Shown one piece after another: positions 30,120 through 40,452 of a stretch of 64,000 nt of DNA. Origin of the DNA: Serratia sarumanii (GTDB taxonomy: Bacteria > Pseudomonadota > Gammaproteobacteria > Enterobacterales > Enterobacteriaceae); the NCBI RefSeq assembly GCF_029962605.1, contig NZ_CP124750.1, positions 124,001 through 188,000 of the forward strand. Direction: 5' to 3'. The stretch's first letter is position 1. Each line of letters opens with the position of its first letter. The position numbers and the translations under genes are program-made. The notes under the pieces are model-generated. The model did not search any database and was not told the DNA's origin. It saw nothing but the letters and a program-made list of their open reading frames with translations.

Positions 30120-30328
30120 GTAGATGCTCATTCCACCTCTTATGTTCGCCTTAGGCCTCATAAACCCTGGGAATGACGCAGAGCCGATTTAGGGTGCCTA
30201 TCGCCCACGAGAACGATGACTAACCCGTCATCACGCTCAGGGCAAAACGTTGAGTGAGGCACCGCCCCTGTTGTCCTAGACCTGATTGCTTCTTTATACA
30301 CTTGCCCTGCGGCAAGTGTTTTTTTTTT
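30120..30328 (+). ncRNA. glmZ: GlmZ small RNA
   Basis: About 209 bases beginning GTAGATGCTCATTCCACCTC, which matches E. coli GlmZ (SraJ) as I remember it. It continues with CTTATGTTCGCCTTAG, GGAATGACGCAGAGCCG, and CAACGTTGAGTGAGGCACC-like blocks, then the segment CCTGTTGTCC that pairs with the glmS leader. It ends in a classic terminator: ACACTTGCC (30298-30306), CTGC loop, GGCAAGTGT (30311-30319) and ten T. In E. coli, Hfq-bound GlmZ activates translation of glmS (glucosamine-6-phosphate synthase), and RapZ/RNase E destroys it unless GlmY intervenes. Position before hemY is the E. coli one. Confidence 0.93.
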
Positions 30329-30350
30329 GCGCCTCAGGATGTTAACTGGC

Positions 30351-30380
30351 AAAAAAAAGCGCGGCATCAAGAGCCGCGCT
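30351..30380 (-). terminator. rho-independent terminator of the hemCDXY operon
   Basis: On the minus strand, the stem formed by 30373-30380 and 30358-30365 (AGCGCGGC with GCCGCGCT) is followed by a run of T (complement of A at 30351-30358). It lies 22 bases after the hemY stop and faces the glmZ terminator. Confidence 0.88.
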
Positions 30381-30401
30381 GTTCTTCAATCGTGCAGGGC
30401 G

Positions 30402-31598
30402 CTATTCGCCGCCGTTCTGTTTCAGCGTCAACATCAGTCCTTCGCGCCGCATCTGCGCCGCTTCATCCGAACGATGCAGTTTTTCCAGCGTATCGGCCAA
30501 CCAGGCGTAGTCGTAGGCATCCGGGCGCTGTTTCAGCGCTTCGCGGAAGACGTCGGCCGCCTGCTGCCACTCGCCGTGTTTCATCAGCAGCTGCCCCAGC
30601 GTGCTGTTCAGCAGCGGCGTCGCGCCGTGCTGCTTCATCTGCTGGCGCAGCGCTTTCTCCAACTGCTCGGGGTTGCCGGACTTCAGCCGCGGCAGCAGCA
30701 GCACCAGGCGCTCGTCGTATTGGCGCTTCAGGCTGTCGAGCACGATCTCCTGCGCCAGTTCGTGGTCGTTGCATTCGATCAGGTGTTCCACCATCGCGAT
30801 TTGCAGCGGCACTTCGTGACGCGTCTTGCGGCTCTGATCTTTCCACCAGCGCTTCAGGCCTTCGCTGCCTTCGTCCGCCATCGCCTGATTCATCAGCCCG
30901 ATATAAGCCTGCTGCTGCAATGCCTGCAGTTGCTCTTCGCTGTGGAGTTCGATTTTACGCATCGACGGCAGCACTTCCAGCAGCGATGCATAGGCGCCGG
31001 TGCGCAGATAGGCTTGTTCCGCCAGGCGCAATACTTCCGGATGACGCGGCGCCTGGTTCAGCAGGCGATCGACGCCGTGGCGCGCGGCGTGGTTCTCGCC
31101 CTGTGCCAGCTGGATGCGAACCCGGGTGATATCCACCGGCAGCTGATCGGTGTCGGCCGCTTCGGCAGCGCGCTCCAGATATTGGTTGGTGCGGAAGTCA
31201 TCGCCGCGTTGCTGTGCGGCCTCGGCGGCCAGCAGGTAGTTCACCACCGGCTGTTCGGCATGATCGGCGTTGCGCGTCATCAGCTTCTCGACCTGCTTGT
31301 AGTCGCCTTCCGCCAGCTTGATCAGCGCGGCTTTGGTTTGCTGGCGCGCGCGAGTGCGCTTGCGGCCGATAAACCAACCGCGCGTGCGGGCGCCGGTGCG
31401 GAAGAGACGGCGCAGGATCCACTCGATCACCAGCAGCACCACGAACAGCAGCACCAGCATGATCGCTAGGCCGGTGACGCTGGTTTCGATATTGTAGTTG
31501 TCGGTCTGGATCAGCACATAGCCTTGATGCCCGGCCAACATCGGCCCGAGCACCACGCTGGCGATCACCACCAGGAACAGAAATAGCACGCGTAACAT
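30402..31598 (-). CDS. hemY: HemY, inner-membrane TPR protein of the haem operon
   Basis: A 398-residue protein, the length of E. coli HemY (not protoporphyrinogen oxidase, which shares the name in Bacillus). Two N-terminal membrane helices (about residues 3-22 and 42-62) are followed by a cytoplasmic or periplasmic domain of tetratricopeptide-like repeats, for example LLAAEAAQQRGDDFRTNQYL and AADVFREALKQRPDAYDYAW. It is thought to assist the later haem pathway enzymes; the exact role is unsettled. Its start follows the hemX stop by three bases, so it is the last gene of hemCDXY. Confidence 0.94.
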   Translation of the reverse strand: MLRVLFLFLVVIASVVLGPMLAGHQGYVLIQTDNYNIETSVTGLAIMLVLLFVVLLVIEWILRRLFRTGARTRGWFIGRKRTRARQQTKAALIKLAEGDYKQVEKLMTRNADHAEQPVVNYLLAAEAAQQRGDDFRTNQYLERAAEAADTDQLPVDITRVRIQLAQGENHAARHGVDRLLNQAPRHPEVLRLAEQAYLRTGAYASLLEVLPSMRKIELHSEEQLQALQQQAYIGLMNQAMADEGSEGLKRWWKDQSRKTRHEVPLQIAMVEHLIECNDHELAQEIVLDSLKRQYDERLVLLLPRLKSGNPEQLEKALRQQMKQHGATPLLNSTLGQLLMKHGEWQQAADVFREALKQRPDAYDYAWLADTLEKLHRSDEAAQMRREGLMLTLKQNGGE

Positions 31599-31601
31599 GG
31601 C

Positions 31602-32726
31602 TTAACCCTCCTGGTGAGCGGCAGGGGACTGGGTCATCAGGTTGCGCACCCGGGTCTGCATCACTTTTTCCAGCAGCGGCTGGCTTTTCAGCTGATCCGG
31701 CACGTCCATCGAGATCGACTGTTGGCTCAGGCTGTCCAGCTCTTCCAGGAAGGCCTTGGTCGCCGGATCGGTGGTGTCGAAATAGGCGCGCACCCAGGTG
31801 GAGACGGTTTCCAGCGATTGCTTGTAGGTCTCGTTCTGGTGGCGCGGGATGGCCTGCGCGGCCACCAGCAGGCGCGAACGGATGTTTTCGCGCAGGTAGA
31901 TGTCCTGGTTCGGCGCCAGCAGCGGTTCGGCGCTGGCGTCGCGGCGGCGGATGGTAATGAAGTCGGCCATGAAATTGCGCCAGCTCTTGGCCAGGTTCTG
32001 CCGCCACTCGGCGATCGAACCGGAGAGCTCGCTGCTGTTTTGATCCATCGGCGCTTCGTCGGTGTCGTTGTCCGCCAAGCGCAGGTTATCCACCTGATTG
32101 GACAGCTGATTGACCTTGAGGATGATGCCGTCGTAATCGACCTGGGTCAGCGTAGCAAGCGTGCCGATGTCTTCGGTAATGGCGCGGCGCACGTCGAGCA
32201 GGCTAGGATCGTTCATGTCCGCCAGGCTGGCGTCGGCGCTTTTCAGCAGCGCGGCGGCGCTGGTCACGTCCTGATCGCTCCACAGCTTGCGGCCGGCCAT
32301 TTTCACCAGGAAATCGGCCTGCGCCAGCAGCCAGGTTTTGGCGTCGCTGCCGGAGATGGTCGCCACTTTTTCCTGCAGCTCGCTCAGTTGGCGCGCGAGG
32401 TTAGCCTGCTCGCGATCGGCGGCGTCCAGGGTTTTACCCTGCTGCTGCAACAGGCCTTCCAGCGCATTTCTTTCCTGCTGCTGGCTCTGCTTCACGCCTT
32501 CAAGCTGCTGCTGCAGCGCCTGATTGGCGGCGATCAGCTGTTGCGCCTGCTGGTGCGTGTGGTAATAGCCGCCCGCGCCGAGGGCGATGACCAGCACGAT
32601 AGCGATCGCGCCGAGCACCGGGCCGGTGTTCTTGCCTTTGCGGCTGGCAGCGGCTGGCTGCTGGGAGCTCTCAACCGCGGTGGTTGGCTCTTCAACCGGG
32701 GCGGATGGGGTATTTTGTTCCGTCAT
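31602..32726 (-). CDS. hemX: HemX, uroporphyrinogen-III C-methyltransferase-like membrane protein
   Basis: 374 residues: a Pro/Thr/Ser/Ala-rich cytoplasmic start, one membrane helix near residues 40-60 ([22 protein letters not shown]), a long coiled-coil rich in Gln/Leu/Glu (about 62-125), then a globular periplasmic domain ([19 protein letters not shown]). The old name suggests a methyltransferase, but no SAM-binding motif is visible, so catalysis is doubtful. The ATG at 32726 (MTEQN) fits E. coli HemX; the frame is open five codons upstream. Confidence 0.92.
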   Translation of the reverse strand: MTEQNTPSAPVEEPTTAVESSQQPAAASRKGKNTGPVLGAIAIVLVIALGAGGYYHTHQQAQQLIAANQALQQQLEGVKQSQQQERNALEGLLQQQGKTLDAADREQANLARQLSELQEKVATISGSDAKTWLLAQADFLVKMAGRKLWSDQDVTSAAALLKSADASLADMNDPSLLDVRRAITEDIGTLATLTQVDYDGIILKVNQLSNQVDNLRLADNDTDEAPMDQNSSELSGSIAEWRQNLAKSWRNFMADFITIRRRDASAEPLLAPNQDIYLRENIRSRLLVAAQAIPRHQNETYKQSLETVSTWVRAYFDTTDPATKAFLEELDSLSQQSISMDVPDQLKSQPLLEKVMQTRVRNLMTQSPAAHQEG

Positions 32727-32748
32727 AGTGGCACATCCCATAGTCAGA

Positions 32749-33489
32749 TTATTGTAGCGCGCGGATCAGCGCGTCATTATCGGCGTTGTCAGCTACCCGA
32801 ATCGTACGCCAGCCCAAATCCCGGGCGAGGGTAGCCAGGCGTTCGCTCACTACTACCAGGCGGCAACGCAGCAGCCATGAAGAACGATAGTAATCAGGAA
32901 CTAAAGTATAGAGCTGTTGTAACATTTCACCGCTGGTCACCACCAGCGTATCCACACCGGCGCGCTGCCAGTGGGCGCTCTGCTCGCTGCCGTCGTAGTG
33001 CACCGGGCTGCGTTGATAGCATTCATAATAGCTGACGTCGGCGCCGCGCTCGCTCAGCGTCGTGCCCAGCAACTCGCGGCCGCCGTTGCCGCGCAAAATC
33101 AGCGCGCGTTTGCCCGCCAGCTTTTGCAGCGCCGGCAGCAGCAGCAGCGTTTCGCTGATCTCGCGTTCGCGCGGGTATTCCACCGGCAAACTGCTGATGC
33201 GGTGCAGCGCCAGCCCGGTGGTGCGGCCGATGGCGTAATAAGTCAGGTGCGCGGGCCAGCTCAGCCCGGCGCGGCCGATGACCGAATCGGCATAGTTCAC
33301 CGAATGCTGCGACAGCACGAACACCAGATCGCCGGCGTTCAACTGCTGCAACGCCTGCGGCAGCTGCGGCAGATCGCCACCGGGGGCGAAGTCGATCAGC
33401 GGTGCATGATAGGCAACCCGGCCGAGTGCGCGCAGCCGGCTCACTAACTGCTCTCCCGAAGGCGATGGGCGGGTTACCAGGATCGTCAT
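32749..33489 (-). CDS. hemD: HemD, uroporphyrinogen-III synthase
   Basis: A 246-residue cytoplasmic enzyme that closes hydroxymethylbilane to uroporphyrinogen III with inversion of ring D. The family is poorly conserved; here [19 protein letters not shown] at the start, [12 protein letters not shown] (about 127-138), YECYQR and [11 protein letters not shown] are recognisable. It overlaps the hemC stop by four bases (ATGA), so the two consecutive enzymes are translationally coupled. Confidence 0.95.
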   Translation of the reverse strand: MTILVTRPSPSGEQLVSRLRALGRVAYHAPLIDFAPGGDLPQLPQALQQLNAGDLVFVLSQHSVNYADSVIGRAGLSWPAHLTYYAIGRTTGLALHRISSLPVEYPREREISETLLLLPALQKLAGKRALILRGNGGRELLGTTLSERGADVSYYECYQRSPVHYDGSEQSAHWQRAGVDTLVVTSGEMLQQLYTLVPDYYRSSWLLRCRLVVVSERLATLARDLGWRTIRVADNADNDALIRALQ

Positions 33490-34427
33490 GCCGGCGGATT
33501 TCCCTGATAAACTTCGCGCAGGATCTCGCGCGCGCCGCGCGCCAGCAGCTCTTCCGCCAGCTCAACGCCCATCCGTTCGGCCTCGGCGGCCGGGCCGCGG
33601 CGCTCGCCGCGCACCATCTGGCTACCGTCCGGCGCGCCGACCAGGGCACGCAGCCACAGGCTGTCGCCATCCAGTTCGGCATAGCTGCCGATCGGCACCT
33701 GGCAGCCGCCTTCCAGACGGGTGTTCATCGCCCGTTCGGCGCGCACGCGTGTTTCGGTGGCCGCATGGTTCAGCGGCGCCAGCAGCGCGCGGGTGACGCT
33801 GTCGTCGAGACGGCATTCAATGCCGACCGCACCCTGGCCGACCGCCGGCAGGCACTCTTCGGCGCTCAGCGGGCTGCGGATGCGTTGCTCCAGCCCCAGG
33901 CGTTTCAGGCCGGCCACCGCCAGAATAATTGCGTCATAGTCGCCGTTGTCCAACTTGGCCAGGCGAGTGCCGACGTTGCCGCGCAGGTCGCGCACGATCA
34001 GATCCGGGCGGCGTTCACGCAGCTGGCACTGGCGGCGCAGGCTGGAAGTGCCGACCACGCTGCCCTGCGGCAGTTGATCGAGCGAGGCGAAACGGTTGGA
34101 AACAAAAGCGTCGCGCGGATCTTCGCGTTCGCAAATGGTGGTCAAACCGAGGCCGGCGGGGAAATCGACCGGCACGTCTTTCATCGAGTGCACGGCGATG
34201 TCGGCGCGGCCTTCCAGCAGCGCCAGCTCGAGTTCTTTAACAAACAGGCCTTTACCGCCGACTTTCGCCAGCGGCGTATCCAGAATAACGTCGCCGCGCG
34301 TGACCATCGGCACCAACGCGACCTGCAGGCCGGGATGGCTGGCCATCAGACGTTGCTGCACATAATGTGCTTGCCAGAGTGCAAGCGGGCTTTGTCGGGT
34401 GGCAATTCGAATAATTTTGTCTAACAT
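33486..34427 (-). CDS. hemC: HemC, porphobilinogen deaminase
   Basis: A 313-residue enzyme, the E. coli length, that joins four porphobilinogens into hydroxymethylbilane on a covalent dipyrromethane cofactor. Seen: [15 protein letters not shown] (about 8-22), HSMKDVP (about 80-86), [13 protein letters not shown] (about 127-139), [10 protein letters not shown] and the cofactor Cys in [15 protein letters not shown] (about residue 242). It is the first gene of hemCDXY, divergent from cyaA across 316 bases. Confidence 0.97.
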   Translation of the reverse strand: MLDKIIRIATRQSPLALWQAHYVQQRLMASHPGLQVALVPMVTRGDVILDTPLAKVGGKGLFVKELELALLEGRADIAVHSMKDVPVDFPAGLGLTTICEREDPRDAFVSNRFASLDQLPQGSVVGTSSLRRQCQLRERRPDLIVRDLRGNVGTRLAKLDNGDYDAIILAVAGLKRLGLEQRIRSPLSAEECLPAVGQGAVGIECRLDDSVTRALLAPLNHAATETRVRAERAMNTRLEGGCQVPIGSYAELDGDSLWLRALVGAPDGSQMVRGERRGPAAEAERMGVELAEELLARGAREILREVYQGNPPA

Positions 34428-34743
34428 GCTTGTTACCGTTTTTATATTTCGCCATCCATCCTACCACTGAGAGCCAATACTGTCAGTGCAAGAAGCCGGA
34501 GGCGGAAAAAGGACAACGGAATCAAAGGGACGTGTGATGTGCTTTGGGGCAGTTAACACTGCGGGTAAATCGTTTAGGGAAGCGCTACAATAATTGTGAA
34601 GCGTTACCTCCTTTACGGTCAATCAGCAAGGTGTTAAATTGATCACGTTTCCAGCAATAAGTCGCCAAATATTCTTCTTACACTAACGGCGCTTATGGAA
34701 TACGGGTTTTTTTCTAAACACCGGGATAATCAGGCGAGACGTC
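34428..34743. other. hemC-cyaA divergent control region
   Basis: 316 bases without a gene. It holds the CRP site before cyaA (34629-34650), two near-identical direct copies GAAGCGCTAC/GAAGCGTTAC (34579-34588 and 34598-34607, period 19), and a -10-like TACAAT (34586-34591) between them. Promoters for hemC must lie on the left side, but I cannot place them firmly. Confidence 0.55.
34629..34650 (+). promoter_or_regulatory. CRP site in the cyaA promoter
   Basis: The core TGTTA-N6-TCACG (34632-34647) is nearly the sequence of the CRP site at the E. coli cyaA P2 promoter, where CRP-cAMP represses cyaA. TAAATT inside the site can serve as the -10 box, so bound CRP would block polymerase: negative feedback on cAMP synthesis. 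Confidence 0.75.
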
Positions 34744-37296
34744 TTGTACCTCTACATCGAGACATTGAAGCAGAGACTGGATGCGATCAATCAGCTACGC
34801 GTCGATCGCGCCCTGGCGGCTATGAAGCCCGCGTTTCAACGGGTATACAGTCTGCTGCCCACCTTACTGCACCACCACCACCCGCTGATGCCGGGTTACC
34901 TGAACGGTAACGTTCCCCACGGCATTTGCCTCTACACGCCTGATGAAACTCAACAAGATTACCTGAACGATTTAGAAGACAAATGGGGCAGCCCGTTTGA
35001 CAAACCGGCCAGCGGCGAGCTGCCGATCACCGGCGTCTATTCGATGGGCAGCACCTCGTCTATCGGCCAAAGCTGCAGCTCGGATCTCGACATCTGGGTC
35101 TGCCACCAGTCCTGGCTGGACAACGAAGAACGCACCCGCCTGCAGCAAAAATGCAGCCTGCTTGAGAAGTGGGCCGCCTCGATGGGGGTGGAAGTCAGCT
35201 TCTTCCTGATCGACGAAAACCGCTTCCGCCATAATGAAAGCGGCAGCCTGGGCGGCGAAGACTGCGGCTCGACGCAGCATATCCTGTTGCTCGACGAATT
35301 CTACCGCACCGCGGTGCGCCTGGCCGGCAAGCGCATCCTGTGGAACATGGTGCCGGGCGAAGAAGAAGCGCACTACGATGAATACGTGCTGTCGCTGTAC
35401 GCGCAGGGCGCGCTGACGCCGAACGAGTGGCTGGATCTCGGCGGCCTGAGTTCGCTGTCGGCGGAAGAGTACTTCGGCGCCAGCCTGTGGCAGCTGTACA
35501 AGAGCATCGATTCGCCTTACAAGGCGGTGCTGAAGACCCTGCTGCTGGAAGCCTATTCCTGGGAATATCCCAATACCCAACTGCTGGCGACGGACATCAA
35601 ACATCGCCTGCATCAGGGCGAGATCGTCAGCTTCGGGCTCGACGCCTACTGCATGATGCTCGAGCGCGTCACCCGCTACCTGACCGACATCAACGACACC
35701 ACCCGCCTCGATCTGGCCCGCCGCTGTTTCTACCTGAAAGTGTGTGAAAAGCTGTCGCTGGCCAAGGCCTGCGTCGGCTGGCGGCGCGAGATCCTCAGCC
35801 AGCTGGTCAGCGAATGGGGCTGGAGCGAAGAGCGTCTGGCGATGCTGGACAACCGCGCCAACTGGAAAATCGAACGGGTGCGCGAAGCGCATAACGAGCT
35901 GCTCGACGCGATGATGCAGAGCTACCGCAACCTGATCCGTTTCGCTCGCCGCAACAACCTCAGCGTCAGCGCCAGCCCGCAGGATATCGGCGTGCTGACC
36001 CGCAAACTGTACGCGGCGTTCGAAGCGCTGCCCGGCAAGGTGACGCTGGTGAACCCGCAGATTTCGCCGGACCTGTCGGAAAACGACTTAACCTTTATTC
36101 ACGTGCCGGTTGGCCGCGCCAACCGCACCGGCTGGTACCTGTATAATCAGGCGCCGGCCATGGATTCTATTGTCAGCCATCAGCCACTGGAATATAACCG
36201 CTACCTGAACAAGCTGGTGGCCTGGGCCTATTTCAACGGCCTGCTGACGCCGCAGACCCGCCTGCACATCAAGAGCGGCAACCTGTGCGACACCGCCAAG
36301 CTGCAGGAGCTGGTGGCCGACGTCTCCCATCACTTCCCGCTGCGCCTGCCGGCGCCGACGCCGAAAGCGCTGTACAGCCCGTGCGAAATTCGCCATCTGG
36401 CGATCATCGTCAACCTGGAAAACGATCCGACCGCCGCCTTCCGCAATCAGGTGGTGCATTTCGATTTCCGCAAGCTGGACGTGTTCAGCTTCGGCCAGCA
36501 GCAGCAGTGCCTGGTAGGCAGCATCGATCTGCTGTACCGCAACTCCTGGAACGAAGTGCGCACCCTGCATTTCAGCGGCGAGCAGTCGGTGCTGGAAGCG
36601 CTGAAAACCATTCTCGGCAAAATGCACCAGGACGCCGCGCCGCCGGAGTCGGTGGAAGTGTTCTGCTACAGCCAGCACCTGCGCGGCCTGATCCGCACCC
36701 GTATCCAGCAGCTGGTGTCGGAGTGCATCGAGCTGCGCCTGTCCAGCACCCGCCTGGAGCCCGGCCGCTTCAAGGCGGTGCGCGTCGCCGGGCAGACCTG
36801 GGGGCTGTTCTTCGAGCGCCTGAGCGTATCGGTGCAAAAGCTGGAGAACGCGGTGGAGTTTTACGGCGCCATCTCCAACAACAAGCTGCACGGCCTGTCT
36901 ATCAAGGTGGAAACCGATCAGGTGCATTTGCCGCCGGTGGTGGACGGCTTCGCCAGCGAGGGGATCATCCAGTTCTTCTTCGAAGACACCTCAGACGACA
37001 AGGGCTTCAACATCTATATTCTGGACGAGTCGAATCGGGTGGAGGTGTATCACCACTGCGAGGGCAGTAAAGAGGAGCTGGTGCGAGACGTCAGCCGCTT
37101 CTATTCCTCGTCGCACGATCGCTTCACCTACGGCTCCAGCTTCATCAACTTCAACCTGCCGCAGTTCTATCAGATCGTGCAGCTCGACGGGCGCACGCAG
37201 GTGATCCCGTTCCGCAGCAACGTGCTGTCCAGCCTATGCGTGACGGTGGCCGACGGCGCCGCGCAGCCGCTGAAACAGCAGTTCCAGCTGCATTGA
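34744..37296 (+). CDS. cyaA: CyaA, class I adenylate cyclase
   Basis: An 850-residue cytoplasmic enzyme that makes cAMP from ATP. Order: N-terminal catalytic half with the class I signature [19 protein letters not shown] (about residues 103-121; Ser/Asp residues bind metal and ATP), and a C-terminal half that receives control by EIIA-Glc. The start is TTG (TTGTACCTCTACATC), as in E. coli, where the weak codon limits synthesis. An ATG in an earlier out-of-frame position is not used. The C-terminus ends [12 protein letters not shown]. It is regulated by the CRP site upstream. Confidence 0.97.
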   Translation: MYLYIETLKQRLDAINQLRVDRALAAMKPAFQRVYSLLPTLLHHHHPLMPGYLNGNVPHGICLYTPDETQQDYLNDLEDKWGSPFDKPASGELPITGVYSMGSTSSIGQSCSSDLDIWVCHQSWLDNEERTRLQQKCSLLEKWAASMGVEVSFFLIDENRFRHNESGSLGGEDCGSTQHILLLDEFYRTAVRLAGKRILWNMVPGEEEAHYDEYVLSLYAQGALTPNEWLDLGGLSSLSAEEYFGASLWQLYKSIDSPYKAVLKTLLLEAYSWEYPNTQLLATDIKHRLHQGEIVSFGLDAYCMMLERVTRYLTDINDTTRLDLARRCFYLKVCEKLSLAKACVGWRREILSQLVSEWGWSEERLAMLDNRANWKIERVREAHNELLDAMMQSYRNLIRFARRNNLSVSASPQDIGVLTRKLYAAFEALPGKVTLVNPQISPDLSENDLTFIHVPVGRANRTGWYLYNQAPAMDSIVSHQPLEYNRYLNKLVAWAYFNGLLTPQTRLHIKSGNLCDTAKLQELVADVSHHFPLRLPAPTPKALYSPCEIRHLAIIVNLENDPTAAFRNQVVHFDFRKLDVFSFGQQQQCLVGSIDLLYRNSWNEVRTLHFSGEQSVLEALKTILGKMHQDAAPPESVEVFCYSQHLRGLIRTRIQQLVSECIELRLSSTRLEPGRFKAVRVAGQTWGLFFERLSVSVQKLENAVEFYGAISNNKLHGLSIKVETDQVHLPPVVDGFASEGIIQFFFEDTSDDKGFNIYILDESNRVEVYHHCEGSKEELVRDVSRFYSSSHDRFTYGSSFINFNLPQFYQIVQLDGRTQVIPFRSNVLSSLCVTVADGAAQPLKQQFQLH

Positions 37297-37303
37297 CGCC
37301 GCA

Positions 37304-37324
37304 AGGGCTCGGTTGCCGAGCCCT
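37304..37324. terminator. hairpin between convergent cyaA and cyaY
   Basis: AGGGCTCGG (37304-37312), loop TTG, CCGAGCCCT (37316-37324): a perfect 9-bp stem 8 bases after the cyaA stop. There is no long T run, so it is probably a weak bidirectional terminator. Confidence 0.5.
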
Positions 37325-37332
37325 GCTTAGCC

Positions 37333-37653
37333 TCAGGAAAAACGCAATTCCTCGCCGGCCTGCGCGCTGGCCGCTTCGCTGAGCAGCTGATAAAACGGCT
37401 GCCCGCTGCGATCGCATAACCAAGCGCCGTCGCGGTAGTTGAAGTGGTAGCCGCCGGCCTTGGTGGCGAGCCACACCTGGTGCAGCGGCTCTTGGCGGTT
37501 GATGACGATTTTGGTGCCGTTTTCGAAGCTCAGCGTCATTACGCCGCCATTGGTTTCGTAATCGATGTCCGCATCGCCGTCAAAATCGTCCAGTGTCTCT
37601 TCAATATTCAGCATCAGCTGGTCGGCCAACTGGTGAAACTCGCTGTCGTTCAT
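37333..37653 (-). CDS. cyaY: CyaY, bacterial frataxin
   Basis: A 106-residue iron-binding protein that modulates IscS and Fe-S cluster assembly. Seen: acidic helix 1 ([25 protein letters not shown]) carrying the iron-binding Asp/Glu ridge, then the beta sheet with [20 protein letters not shown] and [12 protein letters not shown]. The ATG at 37653 fits the family; a TTG two codons earlier is less likely. It lies tail to tail with cyaA and divergent from lptM. Confidence 0.96.
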   Translation of the reverse strand: MNDSEFHQLADQLMLNIEETLDDFDGDADIDYETNGGVMTLSFENGTKIVINRQEPLHQVWLATKAGGYHFNYRDGAWLCDRSGQPFYQLLSEAASAQAGEELRFS

Positions 37654-37725
37654 ATTCAATTCCTATTGCTTTTCATGATCCACCTGCGATTATAGAGACC
37701 TTGGACGCATGAATTACAGGCATTA

Positions 37726-37938
37726 ATGCAAATGAAAAAACAACTACGCTATGCGCTGATGGCCGTTCTGGTTACCGGCCTCGCCGGCTGTGGTCTGAAA
37801 GGCCCGCTTTACTTCCCGCCTGCCGACCCCGCCAGCCAAAAACCGGCCAAGCCGCCGGTGCAAACGGGCGATCAGGTGCAAAAGAACCAGCAGGAGCAGT
37901 CTGGCTCTCAGCAAAAACCGTCGATGGTCGACCAGTAA
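37726..37938 (+). CDS. lptM: LptM (YifL), small outer-membrane lipoprotein
   Basis: A 70-residue lipoprotein: charged start MKKQLR, hydrophobic core, lipobox LAGC with Cys at residue 22, then GLKGPLYFPPAD, the conserved motif of LptM, and a low-complexity Gln/Pro/Lys tail. In E. coli LptM binds LptD/BamA and promotes disulfide maturation of the LPS translocon. An alternative ATG exists at 37732; AGG at 37718-37720 fits 37726. It is the first gene of lptM-dapF-yigA-xerC-yigB. Confidence 0.9.
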   Translation: MQMKKQLRYALMAVLVTGLAGCGLKGPLYFPPADPASQKPAKPPVQTGDQVQKNQQEQSGSQQKPSMVDQ

Positions 37939-38009
37939 CACCCTGTTTACGGTGGCGAGCGCCGCCGTAAAATCAAGACGGATAGCGCGTCCAGATAGCG
38001 GAGTATGAT

Positions 38010-38834
38010 ATGCAGTTCTCCAAAATGCACGGTCTGGGCAACGACTTTATGGTGGTCGATGCCGTTACACAGAATGTCTATTTTTCACCTGAGCTGATCC
38101 GCCGGCTGGCCGATCGGCACCTGGGCGTCGGCTTTGACCAGATGCTGGTGGTAGAACCGCCTTACGATCCCGAGCTGGATTTTCACTACCGAATTTTCAA
38201 CGCCGACGGCAGCGAAGTGGCGCAGTGCGGCAACGGCGCGCGCTGCTTCGCGCGCTTTGTGCGGCTGAAAGGGCTGACCAACAAACGCGACATCCGCGTC
38301 AGCACCCAAACCGGGCGCATGGTGCTCAGCGTCACCGACGACGATCTGGTGTGCGTCAACATGGGCGAGCCTAATTTCGATCCGCAGGCGGTGCCGTTCC
38401 GCGCCGCCAAGGCTGAAAAGACCTACATCATGCGCGCGGCGGAACACACCGTGCTGTGCGGCGTGGTGTCGATGGGCAACCCGCATTGTGTTTTGCAGGT
38501 GGACGATGTAAAAACCGCCAAGGTGGAGCTGCTCGGGCCGGTGCTGGAAGGGCATGAGCGCTTCCCGGAACGGGCCAACATCGGCTTTATGCAGGTGGTC
38601 AGCCGCGATCATATCAAGCTGCGCGTTTACGAGCGCGGCGCCGGCGAAACGCAGGCCTGCGGCAGCGGCGCCTGTGCGGCGGTGGCGGTGGGGATCCAAC
38701 AGGAATTGCTGTCAGAAGAGGTGCATGTAGAACTGCCGGGCGGCAGCCTGCATATTCGCTGGAAAGGGCCGGGCAACCCGCTGTTTATGACCGGCCCGGC
38801 AACCCATGTCTATGACGGATTTATTCATCTATGA
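38010..38834 (+). CDS. dapF: DapF, diaminopimelate epimerase
   Basis: A 274-residue PLP-independent epimerase that turns LL- into meso-diaminopimelate for lysine and peptidoglycan. The two catalytic cysteines are in [19 protein letters not shown] (about residue 73) and [13 protein letters not shown] (about 217). [11 protein letters not shown] is at the N-terminus. Length as in E. coli. The stop overlaps the yigA start by four bases (ATGA). Confidence 0.97.
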   Translation: MQFSKMHGLGNDFMVVDAVTQNVYFSPELIRRLADRHLGVGFDQMLVVEPPYDPELDFHYRIFNADGSEVAQCGNGARCFARFVRLKGLTNKRDIRVSTQTGRMVLSVTDDDLVCVNMGEPNFDPQAVPFRAAKAEKTYIMRAAEHTVLCGVVSMGNPHCVLQVDDVKTAKVELLGPVLEGHERFPERANIGFMQVVSRDHIKLRVYERGAGETQACGSGACAAVAVGIQQELLSEEVHVELPGGSLHIRWKGPGNPLFMTGPATHVYDGFIHL

Positions 38835-39544
38835 AAAGCGTAGAAGAACAGAGCGTCGCCGGCCTGGCGCTGGATGACGACACCGTGATGCAGTACCTGC
38901 TGCAGAACCCGGATTTCTTTATTCGCAACGCGCGCCAGGTTGAGCAGATGCGCGTGCCTCACCCGGTGCGCGGCACCGTTTCGCTGGTGGAATGGCATCT
39001 GGCCCGCCAGCGCAATCACATCGAGCGGCTGGAAGAAGAGATCACGCTGCTGATGGAGCAGGCCAGCGCCAACGAAGGGCTGTTCGCCCGGTTGTTGCAC
39101 CTGCAGGCCGATCTGGCCACCGCCGACAGCCTGCAGGACATGCTCAACCGGCTGCAGCGCTGGGCGCGCGGTTTTGGTTTGGCCGGCGCCACGGTGCGCC
39201 TGTTCGCCGAGCGCTGGAAGATCGGCGCGCCTTCCGATTTCACCCATCTGGCGCTGACGCGTTCGGCGTTCGAGCCGTTTCGCATTCAGCGGCTGGGCAG
39301 CGAACAACATTACCTCGGCGGCCTGAACGGCCCCGAACTGCTGCTGCTGTTGCCGCAGGCCAAACAGATTGGCCAGATTGGCTCGGTGGCGCTGTCGATG
39401 CTGGGCGACGATGGCGAACTGGGCATGGTGATCTTCAGCAGCCGCGATACGCAACACTATCAGCAGGGCATGGGCACGGTGATGCTCAATCAACTGGCGC
39501 GCATGCTGCCGGCGCTGCTGGAACGCTGGGTCGAACGCGCATGA
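38831..39544 (+). CDS. yigA: YigA, DUF484 family protein
   Basis: A 237-residue cytoplasmic protein of the DUF484 family, GAF-like in fold. An N-terminal helical part ([22 protein letters not shown]) is followed by a coiled-coil (about residues 52-90) and a GAF-type domain with [13 protein letters not shown] and [19 protein letters not shown]. The family is almost always encoded between dapF and xerC, and so it is here, with four-base overlaps on both sides. Its function is unknown. Confidence 0.9.
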   Translation: MKSVEEQSVAGLALDDDTVMQYLLQNPDFFIRNARQVEQMRVPHPVRGTVSLVEWHLARQRNHIERLEEEITLLMEQASANEGLFARLLHLQADLATADSLQDMLNRLQRWARGFGLAGATVRLFAERWKIGAPSDFTHLALTRSAFEPFRIQRLGSEQHYLGGLNGPELLLLLPQAKQIGQIGSVALSMLGDDGELGMVIFSSRDTQHYQQGMGTVMLNQLARMLPALLERWVERA

Positions 39545-40452
39545 CGCCGATTGCGCCCAGCCTGCAGCAGCCGGTGGACGCTTTTCTGCGTTATCTCAAG
39601 GTAGAACGGCAACTCAGCCCGCTGACGCAGCTTAGCTATTCGCGCCAGCTGGCGGCGCTGATGCGCCTGGCGCAGGAGATCGGCGTCACCGACTGGGCGG
39701 CGCTGGACGCCGCCCGGGTGCGCATGCTGGCGGCGCGCAGCAAACGCGCCGGCCTGCAGTCCGCCAGCCTGGCGCTGCGGCTCTCTTCGTTGCGCAGTTT
39801 CCTCGACTGGCTGGTCAGCCAGGGCGTATTGCACGCCAACCCCGCCAAAGGCATCCGCACGCCGCGCAGCGGCCGCCATCTGCCGAAAAACATCGACGTC
39901 GATGAAATGAACCAGCTGCTGGAGATCGATCTCAACGATCCGCTGGCGGTGCGCGATCGCGCCATGCTGGAGGTGATGTACGGCGCCGGTCTGCGCCTCT
40001 CCGAACTGGTGGGGCTGGATTGCCGCCATGTCGATATGGCGGCCGGCGAGGTGTGGGTGATGGGGAAAGGCAGTAAAGAGCGCAAATTGCCGATCGGGCG
40101 CACCGCCGTCACCTGGCTGGAACACTGGCTGGCGATGCGCGATCTGTTCGGGCCGGAAGATGACGCGATGTTCCTGTCCAATCAGGGGCGGCGCATCTCG
40201 ACGCGCAACGTGCAAAAGCGCTTCGCCGAATGGGGCGTGAAACAGGGCGTCAACAGCCATATTCACCCGCACAAGCTGCGTCACTCCTTCGCCACTCACA
40301 TGCTGGAGTCGAGCGGCGATCTGCGCGCGGTGCAGGAGCTGCTCGGCCACGCCAACCTGACCACCACGCAAATTTATACCCACCTCGACTTTCAACATCT
40401 GGCGAACGTGTACGATGCCGCGCATCCGCGCGCCAAACGGGGGAAATCCTGA
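39541..40452 (+). CDS. xerC: XerC, tyrosine recombinase for dimer resolution
   Basis: A 303-residue recombinase that, with XerD, resolves chromosome dimers at dif. The catalytic set is complete: Arg in [13 protein letters not shown], Lys in [10 protein letters not shown], His-x-x-Arg in [12 protein letters not shown], His in LLGHANLTT and Tyr in QIYTHLD near residue 280. A SAM-like N-terminal DNA-binding domain precedes. The true start is the ATG at 39541 overlapping the yigA stop; the open frame upstream is an overlap artefact. The stop shares one base with the yigB start. Confidence 0.97.
   Translation: MTPIAPSLQQPVDAFLRYLKVERQLSPLTQLSYSRQLAALMRLAQEIGVTDWAALDAARVRMLAARSKRAGLQSASLALRLSSLRSFLDWLVSQGVLHANPAKGIRTPRSGRHLPKNIDVDEMNQLLEIDLNDPLAVRDRAMLEVMYGAGLRLSELVGLDCRHVDMAAGEVWVMGKGSKERKLPIGRTAVTWLEHWLAMRDLFGPEDDAMFLSNQGRRISTRNVQKRFAEWGVKQGVNSHIHPHKLRHSFATHMLESSGDLRAVQELLGHANLTTTQIYTHLDFQHLANVYDAAHPRAKRGKS

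Noticed and set aside
31602..32726. HemX as an active uroporphyrinogen methyltransferase
   Set aside because: The name is historical; the protein is a membrane-anchored coiled-coil without SAM-binding motifs.
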